DNA of 64,000 bases from Diadema setosum (GCA_033980235.1 CM067069.1:32289041-32353040); one strand, 5' to 3'. Shown: positions 12,212 through 22,100, counted from the stretch's first letter. The notes: generated by a model not told the origin, from the letters alone. A program made the numbers and translations.

Positions 12212-12580
12212 TATATATCTTTTCTCTTCTATTTATGTATAGGGCGTCAGATGTACTGGTTTTATTCAACAAGATCGTCTACAACATTGACAATAATGCG
12301 CACGCAAACTGACGGAACCACATCCCCTCAGATTTTCCATTCTCTGGAATTCGTATCGCTTTATGGTTTGGTGTACTACAGCGGCCAATTGTATATGGTT
12401 TCCGCCTCTTCCCAGCTATGTGGAAATTCAGCACTGATCTCAATCGTCAATGGGACAGTCCAATGTATCACAACCCCTCACCCGACTGGTGATTCACAAC
12501 ATCATATATATTCTATTTTCATGCTCACTGGTGACTTGTTGCTCGGATGGCGTCCCATGAATAATCCACAGAGAGAGTAA
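1716..12580 (+). CDS. YWTD-type (LDL-receptor-like) beta-propeller protein, six-exon model, 402 aa
   Basis: Model: join of 1716-1749, 3678-3824, 5024-5281, 9736-9898, 11488-11756 and 12243-12580, in total 1209 bases. Every junction has AG/GT sites and matching phase (1,1,1,2,1). The product has a hydrophobic N-terminus ending A-T-A at residues 23-25, a plausible signal-peptidase site. It then carries repeats of the LDL-receptor YWTD propeller kind: a degenerate DALAYD..YDTLYFS near 101-113, MEIDEFGGFLYWTT at 151-164, RLAFYIS near 205-211, and RQMYWFYST at 292-300. Known of the family: such repeats fold into six-bladed extracellular propellers that bind protein ligands. Inferred: a secreted single-propeller protein, since no transmembrane segment, EGF or LDL-A module is visible. 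The repeats are weak, so the ligand and even the blade number are unknown. The introns hold LINE, SINE and tRNA-like insertions. Exons 4-6 are firm, exon 3 likely, exon 2 moderate, exon 1 tentative. Confidence 0.6.
1750..2540. other. intron 1, 5' part; nothing recognised
   Basis: There is no domain-bearing open frame. It contains short A-runs and a CGGGAATGTAAAA-like repeated phrase around 2416-2462, too short to classify. Confidence 0.4.
2550..3420 (+). repeat. diverged tandem repeat, about 230-bp period, roughly four copies
   Basis: A phrase of the type 'ACAGATTTTCACCAAACTTGGCAGG...ATATGATCTCAATTTG' recurs near 2585, 2820, 3048 and 3265 with heavy divergence. Similar phrases are widespread in marine invertebrate genomes. 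It lies in intron 1 of the YWTD gene. Poly-A (3112-3125) and poly-G (about 3216-3225) tracts interrupt it. Copy limits are approximate. Confidence 0.5.
3678..3824 (+). CDS. predicted exon 2 of YWTD gene
   Basis: A pyrimidine-rich acceptor (TTTTCACAG, ending 3677) and a strong donor (GGTAAGT, from 3825) bracket 147 bases open in only one frame. That frame is phase 1 at both ends, like exon 3, so it inserts without disruption. It codes residues 13-60: a hydrophobic stretch AVLVVATA, then a Cys-containing segment (RCSCPF) and a final Cys. The base composition is richer in G+C than its surroundings. No domain is recognised in this part. Confidence 0.5.
4146..4600. mobile_element. MITE-like element with 18-bp terminal inverted repeats
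   Basis: The left end ATGCTGCGTTTACACCAT (4146-4163) is the reverse complement of 4583-4600 with one mismatch. The interior is GC-richer than its surroundings, with recurrent CACGGC/CCGTG words, and has no transposase. It sits in intron 2 of the YWTD gene. The flanks (ATT.../...TAT) do not give a clear target-site duplication, so the superfamily is not assigned. Confidence 0.7.
4601..5023. other. intron 2 remainder; nothing recognised
   Basis: AT-rich sequence with no gene or recognised repeat up to the exon 3 acceptor. Confidence 0.4.
5024..5281 (+). CDS. exon 3 of YWTD gene
   Basis: The acceptor is TATCCAAACTAG (ending 5023) and the donor GGTGAGC starts at 5282. The 258-base exon is phase 1 at both ends and codes residues 62-146. 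A Ser-rich spacer (PPSSSSYD) precedes a degenerate YWTD blade in which DALAYD, TLYFS and RKI mark the usual hydrophobic-Asp, LYW and Ile positions. The next blade begins in exon 4 directly after LTLFTEESR, with no missing residues. Confidence 0.62.
5282..6046. other. intron 3, 5' part; nothing coding
   Basis: AT-rich sequence. A short palindromic run around 5808-5840 (GGATTACGAATACGGAA then TATTCCGTAATC) resembles the units of the foldback element at 6078 and may be a scrap of that family. Confidence 0.4.
6047..6490 (+). mobile_element. tRNA-headed SINE, interrupted by a foldback insertion
   Basis: The head GGGCGCTGTGGCATAGTGG (from 6047) carries a pol III A box (TGGCATAGTGG). The interrupted remainder resumes at 6291 with CCGAATCCCGTCCAGTGC, a decayed B-box side. 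A body follows with CTCGGACAAGATG and CTCGACCCAGGTGTA, phrases I associate with a dispersed deuterostome SINE. The anticodon region is missing, so this is not a tRNA gene. It lies in intron 3 of the YWTD gene. Confidence 0.6.
6078..6280. mobile_element. 203-bp foldback element with 10-bp target-site duplication
   Basis: AAGACTCTCG occurs at 6068-6077 and again at 6281-6290, exactly flanking this insert. The ends are inverted: CGTTATTCCGAAGGTTCGTT on the left matches AACGAACCTTCGGAATAACG on the right, and the same GGAATAACGAA word recurs inside. A 9-10-bp duplication with long inverted ends is what Mutator-like or foldback elements leave. There is no coding capacity. Diverged relatives appear at 57480-57690 and perhaps 14760-14820. 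Confidence 0.8.
6748..6840. repeat. (TTC)n-(TTA)n microsatellite
   Basis: A compound trinucleotide run, about 10 TTC followed by about 18 TTA/TCA units. The poly-Leu/Phe/Ile frames across it are repeat artefacts. Confidence 0.95.
7217..7265. repeat. (CA)n microsatellite
   Basis: A CA run of about 16 units ending in CAAA repeats, directly 5' of a tRNA-like SINE head. Confidence 0.9.
7283..7355 (+). other. diverged tRNA-like sequence of the array family
   Basis: TGGTCTAGTTG is an A-box form, and GGCTTGAATCC a damaged B box (T-loop C in place of T). Spacing matches the 269-bp array's tRNA-like core, with the shared words GACGCCTGTCC and AGGAGATCGTAGG. The T-stem and acceptor are degraded. It is probably a SINE head or relic of the same element as the array. 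It lies in intron 3 of the YWTD gene. Confidence 0.5.
7360..7470 (-). mobile_element. LINE 3'-end scrap
   Basis: ATTTATTTTTATTTCCATCAAATGC followed by GAATATTATGTACA resembles the 3' termini seen at 7998 and 14990, read on the minus strand. It is short and untranslated. Confidence 0.35.
7998..9050 (-). mobile_element. truncated non-LTR retrotransposon (LINE), reverse-transcriptase C-terminus
   Basis: On the minus strand the open segment 9028-8678 reads HINSVCQKVSRFVGILNWLKYE, then YNLSHLTYCNSIWG and LQKKAIRIC. These are the hallmarks of the region after the RT palm in LINE polyproteins, and they align with the equivalent part of the LINE at 37.1-40.1 kb. The 3' end carries a (GAAAT)n tail, visible as ATTTC repeats at 7998-8025. 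It is 5' truncated and broken, with no catalytic motif left. It lies in intron 3 of the YWTD gene. Confidence 0.75.
9080..9680 (-). mobile_element. second LINE 3' remnant
   Basis: The minus strand around 9240-9110 gives a broken reading like LELNS..., then SNSFKNKLKIFLLK, the usual LWNSIP...SFKxKLKxxLL ending of LINE ORF2. Stops and frame changes abound. It directly precedes exon 4 of the YWTD gene, so its 3' limit is uncertain. Confidence 0.5.
9736..9898 (+). CDS. exon 4 of YWTD gene (contains the YWTT blade)
   Basis: The acceptor is TTCTTACAG (ending 9735); three bases further a second AG would remove one codon, a NAGNAG-type choice. The donor is AGGTAAAT (from 9899). The exon enters in phase 1, leaves in phase 2, and codes residues 148-200. 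MEIDEFGGFLYWTT followed by LKRRRI is the best YWTD match in the gene. The final HPYE leads into the next blade in exon 5. Confidence 0.7.
9899..11040. other. intron 4, 5' part; low information
   Basis: There is a poly-T tract near 9961, and an (AAATG/AAATAAAATG)n tail near 10938-10962 that may end a + strand retroelement scrap. No gene was recognised. Confidence 0.4.
11044..11300 (+). mobile_element. solo TIR element carrying a tRNA-like core (relative of the 269-bp array unit)
   Basis: CAAATTGCCCTACATCGACGT (11078-11098) is perfectly inverted at 11263-11283, and weaker inverted similarity continues outwards. Between the arms lie the array-family words GCAGTACCCCCTGCATCC and GGTTAGAACCAACACTTG, then a tRNA-like core (about 11184-11255) with A box TGGTGTAGTGG and an intact B box GGTTCGAATCC. 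Its anticodon arm can pair TCCTG with CAGGA around a 7-base loop. It is diverged from the array, so it is an older single copy. It lies in intron 4 of the YWTD gene. Confidence 0.72.
11488..11756 (+). CDS. exon 5 of YWTD gene
   Basis: The acceptor is TTTCATGCAG (ending 11487), and the donor CAGGTACGT gives an exon end at 11756. Joining AG from exon 4 with T here makes a Ser codon and keeps one long frame of 89 codons (residues 202-290). RLAFYIS, LAINSLMSGIYTADMD and the closing LELDIP look like blade strands. The other two frames contain stops. Confidence 0.65.
11757..12242. other. intron 5 with (TA)n at about 12176-12207
   Basis: AT-rich intron with poly-T tracts and a TA microsatellite shortly before the exon 6 acceptor. 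Nothing else was recognised. Confidence 0.6.
12243..12580 (+). CDS. terminal exon 6 of YWTD gene
   Basis: The acceptor TTATGTATAG ends at 12242, after a (TA)n tract. The exon codes 111 residues and stops with TAA at 12578-12580. RQMYWFYSTRSSTTLTIMRT matches the YWTD pattern (aromatic pair, then Ile-Met-Arg), and GLVYYSGQLYMVSAS is a second blade-like run followed by a Cys pair (QLCGN, VQCIT) that could close the propeller. A polyadenylation-type AATAAA lies at 12846-12851, about 265 bases beyond the stop. Confidence 0.7.
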
Positions 12581-13200
12581 AGAAAAATGGATCAACCCCC
12601 CCCCCCCCGCAATTAAAAAAAAAAATGCCGTAGATTCATGTGATTGGTCAGCTCGTAAAGATGATTGTTCGTCACTAAAAGTTCTGTAGAAGCATATAAT
12701 TTCATGACTACCAACAAAATAGAATCAAAGTCTGTAGCCTCTAAACATTGATTTATAAGGGGTATTCAATTTTTCATTCAATATTTGGAAACGCCGTGTT
12801 CAATCAAACGTTACAATTCCTTTCTTGTAAACATAATTTCACTACAATAAACCAGTACATGCTTTCTTGTACTAGTTTATTTTCTGCTTGTTTTCCTTCA
12901 CTACTAACTTTTACCATGATGTGGTATGTTTTCAAATTAAACCACATAATAATTGTTAGGCGAACTGACTCTAATTTATTTGTGTGTGCGTTTTTTTAGC
13001 ATGATTGAATGTTATGATAATAATTAAAATGTAAAAGCATTCGATGCATTTCTAGCTTTAGAGGTGCCTTTTTTATCTTTCTTTTTTGGAATAGGCTGTT
13101 TTCGAGTAAACAAGTTTCCATAGAAATTCCAGGATTATTTGACAAAGACAATAATGATGGAATTATCAGATTAAACTGCGATTGGACATTCTTGAAACAT
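12581..13200. other. 3' flank of YWTD gene
   Basis: It begins with a poly-C run (12595-12609). AATAAA at 12846-12851 is a candidate polyadenylation signal. No other gene was seen. Confidence 0.45.
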
Positions 13201-14130
13201 TCAGTCCATTATTAAGTTCAACTTTTGAATGAGTAGCGTAATCCTTTCTAAAGTTGATAGAGCTGAAGTGAAGTGTGTGTATATGGCTTTGAAGAAATAA
13301 AAAGGCGACTCCGTACTATATACACACAAGTGTGCATCACATCGTTCTATGCCAATCCTAAAAATGTAAAAACTCAATTCTGAAAATGCAAAATCTCTTT
13401 CGCTTGGGAGGAAGATACCCACTCCCATAACCTCCCCGTTCTGCACTTTTCCTGTAGACATAATACACTTTGAGATTGACAGATTTCCAAATGTTTCAAG
13501 TGCACCACGCCTGCCCGTTTAGTATATAAAAAAAAAATGAAAATACAAAAGTTCCGTCAGTTGGGCTGGATATCTTCGTTTAATTAACTAATTCCCCGCT
13601 TGATTTCCCTCTAAAACTGAAGTACACATTGGGAATTGACACTTCCAGGATTCCATCAAAAAATGTTGACGATCATTTGAATTCAAAGAATGCAACATCT
13701 TCTTTGTATGCAGGAACGTCTATAATGGAGGTCGGGAAAGGAGGCGACAGACATGTCATTTTGTCCCCAAATAATTCCCGAAATGAGGAAAATTTTCTTG
13801 CTTGTATTGTCAGAAGACTGAAAATATTTTAGCCAACGTGTGCACCGGACTGCTTTGCTGAATTTCAATTTTATAAATTCAATATTTCTCGCGTGCAGGG
13901 TGGGGGATACCCCCTATACCACACACTCTCCTCTGTTCCTATAAATATAGTGTACTATTAGATTGACAGATTGCAAAATGTTTCATCTAAATTGTGCAGC
14001 AGATCTATCTCTTCAATTTGAATTTTGTACTTCTTACTGGTGAGTGACCGCGATCAACATGCTGATTATTCTGTCACTTTGTCAGGTAGGTCGGTATTGC
14101 ACGGTGCAGCAGATTTTGAGTTTAACAGCA
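13200..14130. repeat. dispersed degenerate repeat family, shared with 16.0-17.6 kb
   Basis: The phrases TTGACAGATTTCCAAATGTTTCA (13478) and TTGACAGATTGCAAAATGTTTC (13963) mark two related copies. The segment around 13690-13800 (CTCATTTCGGGAATTATTTGGGG on the minus strand) matches 17170-17230 and 17495-17540. No protein is recognised. Confidence 0.45.
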
Positions 14131-14640
14131 GTATAATTTGTTTCGTTGGATAATAGATAATCCCAAGAAATAATCAAAGTTTATTGAAATAAAGAATATA
14201 AAAATAATAATAACAATAAGTAATAAATTAATAAAGAATTTGATGCTTGGATTACTCCTGTCTCGAGGCCCAGGACACAATGATTTATTGATATTGATTT
14301 AATTTGTGCAGTATACAGGGTGACGTGACGTTTTTGAAAGTGTGTGGGGGTGTCAAAATCGTCTGTCAAGCAAAAAAGAAAAAACAAAAGAAAAGAGAAA
14401 CAACGACAAAAAAAAAATCTTCATATTTTCAGCGAGGTTCGATTTGACGCCAAAAGGTGGCTGACAAGATAAAAGCAAAGCAGATACAAAACCAAAAAGT
14501 CTTGATAGGTTTTATTGCGTCCACTTCCCGCCCACTTTATATTTTATAGAAAATAAAAGTAGGGGAAGGAAACATTCAATCCTTGTATCGTATACAAAAT
14601 AAATGTAAGCTACCTCCCCCCGATTGTGCCGGTCTTGTAA
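14131..14640. other. no feature recognised
   Basis: AT-rich, no gene seen. Confidence 0.4.
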
Positions 14641-15060
14641 TATGGGCTTGTAATCGTTATTGTATGTGTTAACTTTCTCGGTTCACCCCCCCCCCCCCCC
14701 CCACCCGTACGGATTTACGCTGGTGAATTGTACACTATATCTTGTCAACGGTCGCTGTTTGTTAATTCGAAGGTTCATTATTCTCAAGATTGCTTTTTCC
14801 GAAGGTTGGTTATTTTGTAAGCTCTCTGTCTGTGCGTTATTATATGAATGGAACTGATTTGATATACACTCGATTGGTTTAAATTTAGCACACTCCTTAA
14901 ACAAACTTGATGTATATCTTAGCATGAAACCACAAAGAAAAAGAAAAAGAAAAAATTATTGTATCATTTGCGTTGATTATTTGCTTGCTTGATTGATTAA
15001 TTGATTTTATTTCCATAAGATAGAAATATTATGTACATTACTTGAGGGGAATTAACCCCA
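14640..15060. repeat. dispersed repeat, second copy at 33985-34310
   Basis: It shares with 33985-34310 a run of phrases in the same order: GCTGTTTGTTAAT, TTTTGTAAGCTCT, ATATGAAT.GAACTGATTT, TTAGCACACTCC, GTGAAACCACAAA/ATGAAACCACAAA, then TGATTGATT...TTCCATAAGAT. A poly-C run (14686-14702) lies near the left end. The right end resembles a LINE 3' tail. Confidence 0.6.
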
Positions 15061-15260
15061 AAATATTCATGTGAACTCAGTGAATGCAGCAATATTTAAT
15101 ACTATAACACAATGGTGAAAGTTTCAGGAAAATCGGACAATAATGATACAAAAAAATCATCACCAAAGTGCTTGAGGAACAATTCTTATTTAAAGACGCA
15201 AACCACGCCTACATTTTATTTTTACAGGGATCAAATGTCCCACTCTTTTCCATGCAAAGT
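15040..15260 (+). repeat. dispersed repeat fragment of the GGACAAGTTCACC family
   Basis: GTGAATGCAGCAATATTTAAT, then ACACAATGGTGAAAGTTTCAGG and AAATCGGACAAT, parallels 55564-55720. I associate this family with echinoderm genomes. Only one end is preserved. Confidence 0.5.
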
Positions 15261-15360
15261 GGGAGGGAAGTGGCAGCAAAAATATGACGACTTTTTGTTC
15301 TTATTTTTGTTTGTTTGTTTGTTTTTTTCTTGTCAGCCGACTTTCGGCAGAAAATCAGAC

Positions 15361-15755
15361 CTTAAAGGGTGTGTACAGTTCTGGTCGAGGTGAGGATTTA
15401 GCTTTTAACGTTTTGCGGGATATTCAGAAACCACTCTATGAGATGTCAAAGAGCATGCAGTTCTAAGGGGTATCAAACGTTTATTCGATGAAAATCGGTT
15501 TTGAAATGGCCGAGATATCCAAAAACAAGGTGAAACAAAGAGATCCTAATAAAGTTGTGGCATGTCGCCTTTTATTATTAGCACTTTTTTGGATATCTCA
15601 GCCATTTGAAAACCAATTTTCATCAAATAAACGTTGAATCCTTCTTAAGATTATATGCTCTTTCATATTTCATAAGAGGCTTTTCATTATCTCACTTAGG
15701 AATGTTCAAAACATGAATCCCCACCTCAACCAGTACTGTACAGTCCCTTTAAAAG
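15361..15755. mobile_element. palindromic MITE (foldback), copy 1 of 3
   Basis: The outer ends TTAAAGGGTGTGTACAGT and ACTGTACAGTCCCTTTAA are inverted. An inner arm of about 50 bases, starting CGTTTATTCGATGAAAATCG, is inverted again about 70 bases on (CATCAAATAAACG). No coding capacity. Relatives lie at 27430-27755 and 63278-63620 with the same internal words (GAGCATGCCATTCTAAGAGG type). It is probably non-autonomous and able to form a long hairpin. Confidence 0.75.
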
Positions 15756-15989
15756 TATGAAGACTTTTTTGTTATTGTTTCTCTTGTCTTTTGATGTTCT
15801 TTTTTCTTGGCTGACAGGCGATTTTGCCCCCCCCCCCTTTCAAAAACGTAGCAGCCCTGAATAATACCCAAATAAATTCAATAAAATGCTGATAAGGATA
15901 TCCATTTCTTGAATAACGTATAGTACATATTTTCCTGTAGCTATTAATTGTATTCTTCAATTTTCTTGATTTAAATCAGTGAAGCCATC

Positions 15990-17600
15990 ATCACAGGGGC
16001 ATCGTTCCGTTTTAATGATAGGGGGTAGGAGAGGGACTTTGAGTTTGAATATATCTGTGCCAGGGAGCGGAGCGGCCTGGGGAGGGTGTGGGAGGGGGGT
16101 ATCCCCCTCCCTCACGAGGAAAATTTGGCATTTTCAGACCTCAAATTCAGCGATCTGGTGTACACTTTTGGTGAAATTTTGGATTTTTTCCTATAAAAAA
16201 ACAAGTAAGAAAAAGAAATATTCATAGATAATTGAATGACTACATCGTGGTATTTCAGCTCTTTGCTCCGCCTGTGCGACATCACTGTGAAGGCCTACTA
16301 AATAGTGGGGCCTATCACCGGCGTAGCCAGGATTTGATCTTAGGGGGAGCGGTTAGATGCGAGCGAGAGATGCGAGCGAGGGGGGAGGGTGTGGGAGGGG
16401 GTTTCCCCCTCCCACAGTGAGAACCTTTTGCATTTTGATGTTGTAAATGATGCAATTTGATTCATTTTTTTTTGCGTGTTCTATCGACTTGAAACAGTCC
16501 AACATGTTTAAGGTAGTATTACATTTTATGTATATAGATTATTATTGAACAATTTTGTCTATAAAATGGTGTCATTTAGAGAAACTTCTTGTCTTAATTC
16601 TTACACTGAAGATCATGAACGCGATCATGAATTTTGACATTGTACAGTCCAAAAGCGACCGTTTGTAGCTACATATATATATATTTTTCGCTTTGGAAAT
16701 TAAGGGGGGCGCACCGGGCGCATTTGCTGGCAATTTACTGGCAGCAACATCAGGAGAATGACATAACGATTAAATGCGAGCGAGCGAAGCGAGCGAGCTT
16801 GAAAATTTTGACATTTTACAGTCCCCAAACTGCCGTTTGTATCTGTATTTTTTTCGCTTTGGAAATTAAGGGATGGGGACGCACCGGGCGCAACTGCTGG
16901 CAATTACTGGCAGCAACGAATATCTCGTAAACATATTTATGATGTAATCTGATGGGGAAATTTCAATCCCAGAAGTGTATACCATTTTTTTAGGGGGGGG
17001 GGGGATCCTCCGTTAATTGAAAGTATGTAAATATCTCCTCCCACCCAAGGAACATTTGCACTTCTTTAAACTGAAGTAACAGACCTGGTGCACACTTTGG
17101 ATGAAACATTTTGAAATCTGTCAATCTAAAGTGAGGGTATGGGAGGGGTTAGGCCTATCCCCCTCTTATCAAAAAAAGTAAGAACATTTCCACATCTCGG
17201 GAGTTACGAGGAGGAGCAAAATGGTCTGTTTGTCCCCAATACTTTTATGGGGAACCATCCCCCTCCCCCTCCATCGACGCCTCTGCATATGAGGGAGCTT
17301 TTGTAAGTGAAAAATCTGCTGCACACTCTTTGATAAATATAAGGAAATGAAACGTCAATTTAAAAAAACTACAGAGTCTATCGAAAGGGACCCAGTAGCT
17401 TTTGTTTTGCATAAAAATTTATGATTGCAATTCAGCGATCCGGTGCATAACTCTGGCGGTAGTTGTCCAATTTTCCATAAAGAAAGTTCGAGATTTGTCC
17501 TCATCTCGGGAATTGCTTGGGGGACAAAATGATTTGTCTCCCCCAACTTTATCCACTGCACAAGATTGAACTTTTGAAGCGCTCGGTTTCGCGCGCTTGC
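15990..17600. repeat. mosaic of GGGGAGGG/CCCCCTCCC dispersed repeats
   Basis: Several blocks contain a GGGAGGGGGTTTCCCCCTCCC-type core (16081-16110, 16383-16412) and GCGAGCGAAGCGAGCGAG words (16770-16798), with GGCGTAGCCAGGATTT at 16320. Bases 16630-16745 recur at 16806-16918 (see separate entry). Open frames here are short and compositional. No gene was recognised. Confidence 0.5.
16630..16918 (+). repeat. tandem duplication, about 176-bp period
   Basis: TTTTGACATTGTACAGTCC ... CGCTTTGGAAATTAAGG ... CGCACCGGGCGCA ... CTGGCAGCAAC occurs twice in the same order, at 16630 and 16806, with moderate divergence. Confidence 0.8.
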
Positions 17601-18798
17601 GCTTTTTTTTTTCTTTGGGGGGGGGGGGAGGGATATAATGGTACTTGGCAGAAGAACGAAGAACGGTTTCCACAGAAGTTGAGTTGTAGTGGCAAGGTAT
17701 AATGACAGCTCTTCATGTAACCCGGGATAACTTGTGAAATGCGACAACTAACACACTGGTTTTCCTCTGATCAAAACACTATTGAGAACAAATTGCTGGA
17801 TAAAGGTGAATATTTAGTTTTATTCACTTGAATAAATTTATTCCGCGAGATCAGTTTTGTACATTATGTGTTAAAAACATTAACATAAAACAGTAACAAA
17901 GCAAACAAGGTTAAACAAACAAGCACAGTTTTTTCTCCGTATGTGTCTCTATGACAATCTTTGTGGACTCTAATAACATAATTATGTTCCGTAATTCCAA
18001 TCGACCATATAGAATATTATCTTTTATGTCTAACCACATTCCTTTGGAGAGTAAACAATAAACGTTATCAGAAACGCAAGGTTATATACATTGATATAAG
18101 GACCGTATAGGCGGAGATTGAAAACTTGAAAGTTCATCTCGTATTGAAGGAAATTTTACCTTTTAACTTCAGTTACCTCACAGGAATAGATTAAGCAAAC
18201 CTTACTTTAATTGAAGACAACCCAACGTTTACCAACTATAAATCTCGCAACATAATCCTACATATCAGAGAACTTCTGAAGCCCAGGTCTATCAGATGTT
18301 AACATATACTGTAGCCTTTGAAAGTTCAAACATAATTGGGCATATGATGCCGACAATTTGAATAATTCCTGAGATTTTTTCTAAAAGATTCTTTTGTATC
18401 TTTATTATCATTTAAACAACATTCATATTTGCAGAAATCAAAATGAGTTCAGCCCTTCCTTTTCGTAGAGATAGTTCTACTTATTTTGCTCACCTTTTTT
18501 CCATCTTTGTCAAGTTAATGGCTTCATATCTGGCCCCTACTAAGCACAATGACATGATAAGCAACGTTATTTTCTAACAACATAACAGGCTCATAAATAC
18601 AGTTGTAAAATTCATTGAGGATCACGGCACCCTTCAGGTTTTATACATTCTTACCAACGTGTGAAAATGATTTAGTAAGGTACAATATCCGTTTCAGTAC
18701 TCAATTCCAAGTAGGTCCTATTCACTGGAAAAAAAAAAGTTAAAATCTTTTCGTACTATTCTGGCAAACTGTTACAGTGTCTTGCCTTTTCTGTGGGA
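17600..18798. other. no gene recognised
   Basis: AT-rich sequence between the repeat mosaic and the 199-bp duplication. No exon-like frame, RNA gene or recognised repeat. Confidence 0.45.
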
Positions 18799-19134
18799 TT
18801 GTTTAATTAGGGATTAAAGGATCAATTTTTCTGTTCGTGAGATGAATGTTGCATATCAATAAAATTGGTTGCGAATAAACTTGTCTTATTAATCTATTGA
18901 TGTATGTTTGTTAACAGGTGAACTTTCTTGTGTTTTTTGCACATCTCCCATGAAAACAAAAAGAAATTTGGATAATAGGTCTGAACCATTAATCTAATTG
19001 TTTAATTAGGGATTAAAGGATCAATTTTTCTGTTCGTGAGATGAATGTTGCATATCAATAAAATTGGTTGCGAATAAACTTGTCTTATTAATCTATTGAT
19101 GTATGTTTGTTAACAGGTGAACTTTCTTGTGTTT
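18799..19134. repeat. 199-bp tandem duplication whose second copy is split by the tRNA-like array
   Basis: Bases 18799-18997 are repeated from 18998 onwards at an exact 199-base offset. The second copy stops at 19134, and its remaining part resumes on the far side of the array (25784-25856, TTCTTGTGTTTTTTGCACATC onward). Both pieces match the intact copy closely. This fixes the array as an insertion into a pre-existing duplication. Confidence 0.92.
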
Positions 19135-22100
19135 ATTCAAATTCATGAAATTCTTCCGTCGAGATGTTTTCATTGCAACTGATTGACAAATTGCCCCACA
19201 TCGACGTAAATAAGCACTGAATTGATCAGTGTTTTTTAGTAGTAGCCATGATAAAAAATCATGGGCATACATACTCGAGCAGGATTCGAACCTACGACCT
19301 CCTGATCACCGGACAGGCGTCATCTCCACTAGACCACCGAGCTTTCGCCCGACAGCAAGTGTTGGTTCTAATCCTTATAGCATGCAGCGGGTACTGCTTT
19401 GTTATTCAAATTCATGAAATTCTTCCGTCGAGATGTTTTCATTGCAACTGATTGACAAATTGCCCCACATCGACGTAAATAAGCACTGAATTGATCAGTG
19501 TTTTTTTAGTAGTAGCCATGATAAAAAATCATGGGCATACATACTCGAGCAGGATTCGAACCTACGACCTCCTGATCACCGGACAGGCGTCATCTCCACT
19601 AGACCACCGAGCTTTCGCCCGACAGCAAGTGTTGGTTCTAATCCTTATAGCATGCAGCGGGTACTGCTTTGTTATTCAAATTCATGAAATTCTTCCGTCG
19701 AGATGTTTTCATTGCAACTGATTGACAAATTGCCCCACATCGACGTAAATAAGCACTGAATTGATCAGTGTTTTTTAGTAGTAGCCATGATAAAAAATCA
19801 TGGGCATACATACTCGAGCAGGATTCGAACCTACGACCTCCTGATCACCGGACAGGCGTCATCTCCACTAGACCACCGAGCTTTCGCCCGACAGCAAGTG
19901 TTGGTTCTAATCCTTATAGCATGCAGCGGGTACTGCTTTGTTATTCAAATTCATGAAATTCTTCCGTCGAGATGTTTTCATTGCAACTGATTGACAAATT
20001 GCCCCACATCGACGTAAATAAGCACTGAATTGATCAGTGTTTTATAGTAGTAGCCATGATAAAAAATCATGGGCATACATACTCGAGCAGGATTCGAACC
20101 TACGACCTCCTGATCACCGGACAGGCGTCATCTCCACTAGACCACCGAGCTTTCGCCCGACAGCAAGTGTTGGTTCTAATCCTTATAGCATGCAGCGGGT
20201 ACTGCTTTGTTATTCAAATTCATGAAATTCTTCCGTCGAGATGTTTTCATTGCAACTGATTGACAAATTGCCCCACATCGACGTAAATAAGCACTGAATT
20301 GATCAGTGTTTTTTAGTAGTAGCCATGATAAAAAATCATGGGCATACATACTCGAGCAGGATTCGAACCTACGACCTCCTGATCACCGGACAGGCGTCAT
20401 CTCCACTAGACCACCGAGCTTTCGCCCGACAGCAAGTGTTGGTTCTAATCCTTATAGCATGCAGCGGGTACTGCTTTGTTATTCAAATTCATGAAATTCT
20501 TCCGTCGAGATGTTTTCATTGCAACTGATTGACAAATTGCCCCACATCGACGTAAATAAGCACTGAATTGATCAGTGTTTTTTAGTAGTAGCCATGATAA
20601 AAAATCATGGGCATACATACTCGAGCAGGATTCGAACCTACGACCTCCTGATCACCGGACAGGCGTCATCTCCACTAGACCACCGAGCTTTCGCCCGACA
20701 GCAAGTGTTGGTTCTAATCCTTATAGCATGCAGCGGGTACTGCTTTGTTATTCAAATTCATGAAATTCTTCCGTCGAGATGTTTTCATTGCAACTGATTG
20801 ACAAATTGCCCCACATCGACGTAAATAAGCACTGAATTGATCAGTGTTTTTTAGTAGTAGCCATGATAAAAAATCATGGGCATACATACTCGAGCAGGAT
20901 TCGAACCTACGACCTCCTGATCACCGGACAGGCGTCATCTCCACTAGACCACCGAGCTTTCGCCCGACAGCAAGTGTTGGTTCTAATCCTTATAGCATGC
21001 AGCGGGTACTGCTTTGTTATTCAAATTCATGAAATTCTTCCGTCGAGATGTTTTCATTGCAACTGATTGACAAATTGCCCCACATCGACGTAAATAAGCA
21101 CTGAATTGATCAGTGTTTTTTAGTAGTAGCCATGATAAAAAATCATGGGCATACATACTCGAGCAGGATTCGAACCTACGACCTCCTGATCACCGGACAG
21201 GCGTCATCTCCACTAGACCACCGAGCTTTCGCCCGACAGCAAGTGTTGGTTCTAATCCTTATAGCATGCAGCGGGTACTGCTTTGTTATTCAAATTCATG
21301 AAATTCTTCCGTCGAGATGTTTTCATTGCAACTGATTGACAAATTGCCCCACATCGACGTAAATAAGCACTGAATTGATCAGTGTTTTTTAGTAGTAGCC
21401 ATGATAAAAAATCATGGGCATACATACTCGAGCAGGATTCGAACCTACGACCTCCTGATCACCGGACAGGCGTCATCTCCACTAGACCACCGAGCTTTCG
21501 CCCGACAGCAAGTGTTGGTTCTAATCCTTATAGCATGCAGCGGGTACTGCTTTGTTATTCAAATTCATGAAATTCTTCCGTCGAGATGTTTTCATTGCAA
21601 CTGATTGACAAATTGCCCCACATCGACGTAAATAAGCACTGAATTGATCAGTGTTTTTTAGTAGTAGCCATGATAAAAAATCATGGGCATACATACTCGA
21701 GCAGGATTCGAACCTACGACCTCCTGATCACCGGACAGGCGTCATCTCCACTAGACCACCGAGCTTTCGCCCGACAGCAAGTGTTGGTTCTAATCCTTAT
21801 AGCATGCAGCGGGTACTGCTTTGTTATTCAAATTCATGAAATTCTTCCGTCGAGATGTTTTCATTGCAACTGATTGACAAATTGCCCCACATCGACGTAA
21901 ATAAGCACTGAATTGATCAGTGTTTTTTAGTAGTAGCCATGATAAAAAATCATGGGCATACATACTCGAGCAGGATTCGAACCTACGACCTCCTGATCAC
22001 CGGACAGGCGTCATCTCCACTAGACCACCGAGCTTTCGCCCGACAGCAAGTGTTGGTTCTAATCCTTATAGCATGCAGCGGGTACTGCTTTGTTATTCAA

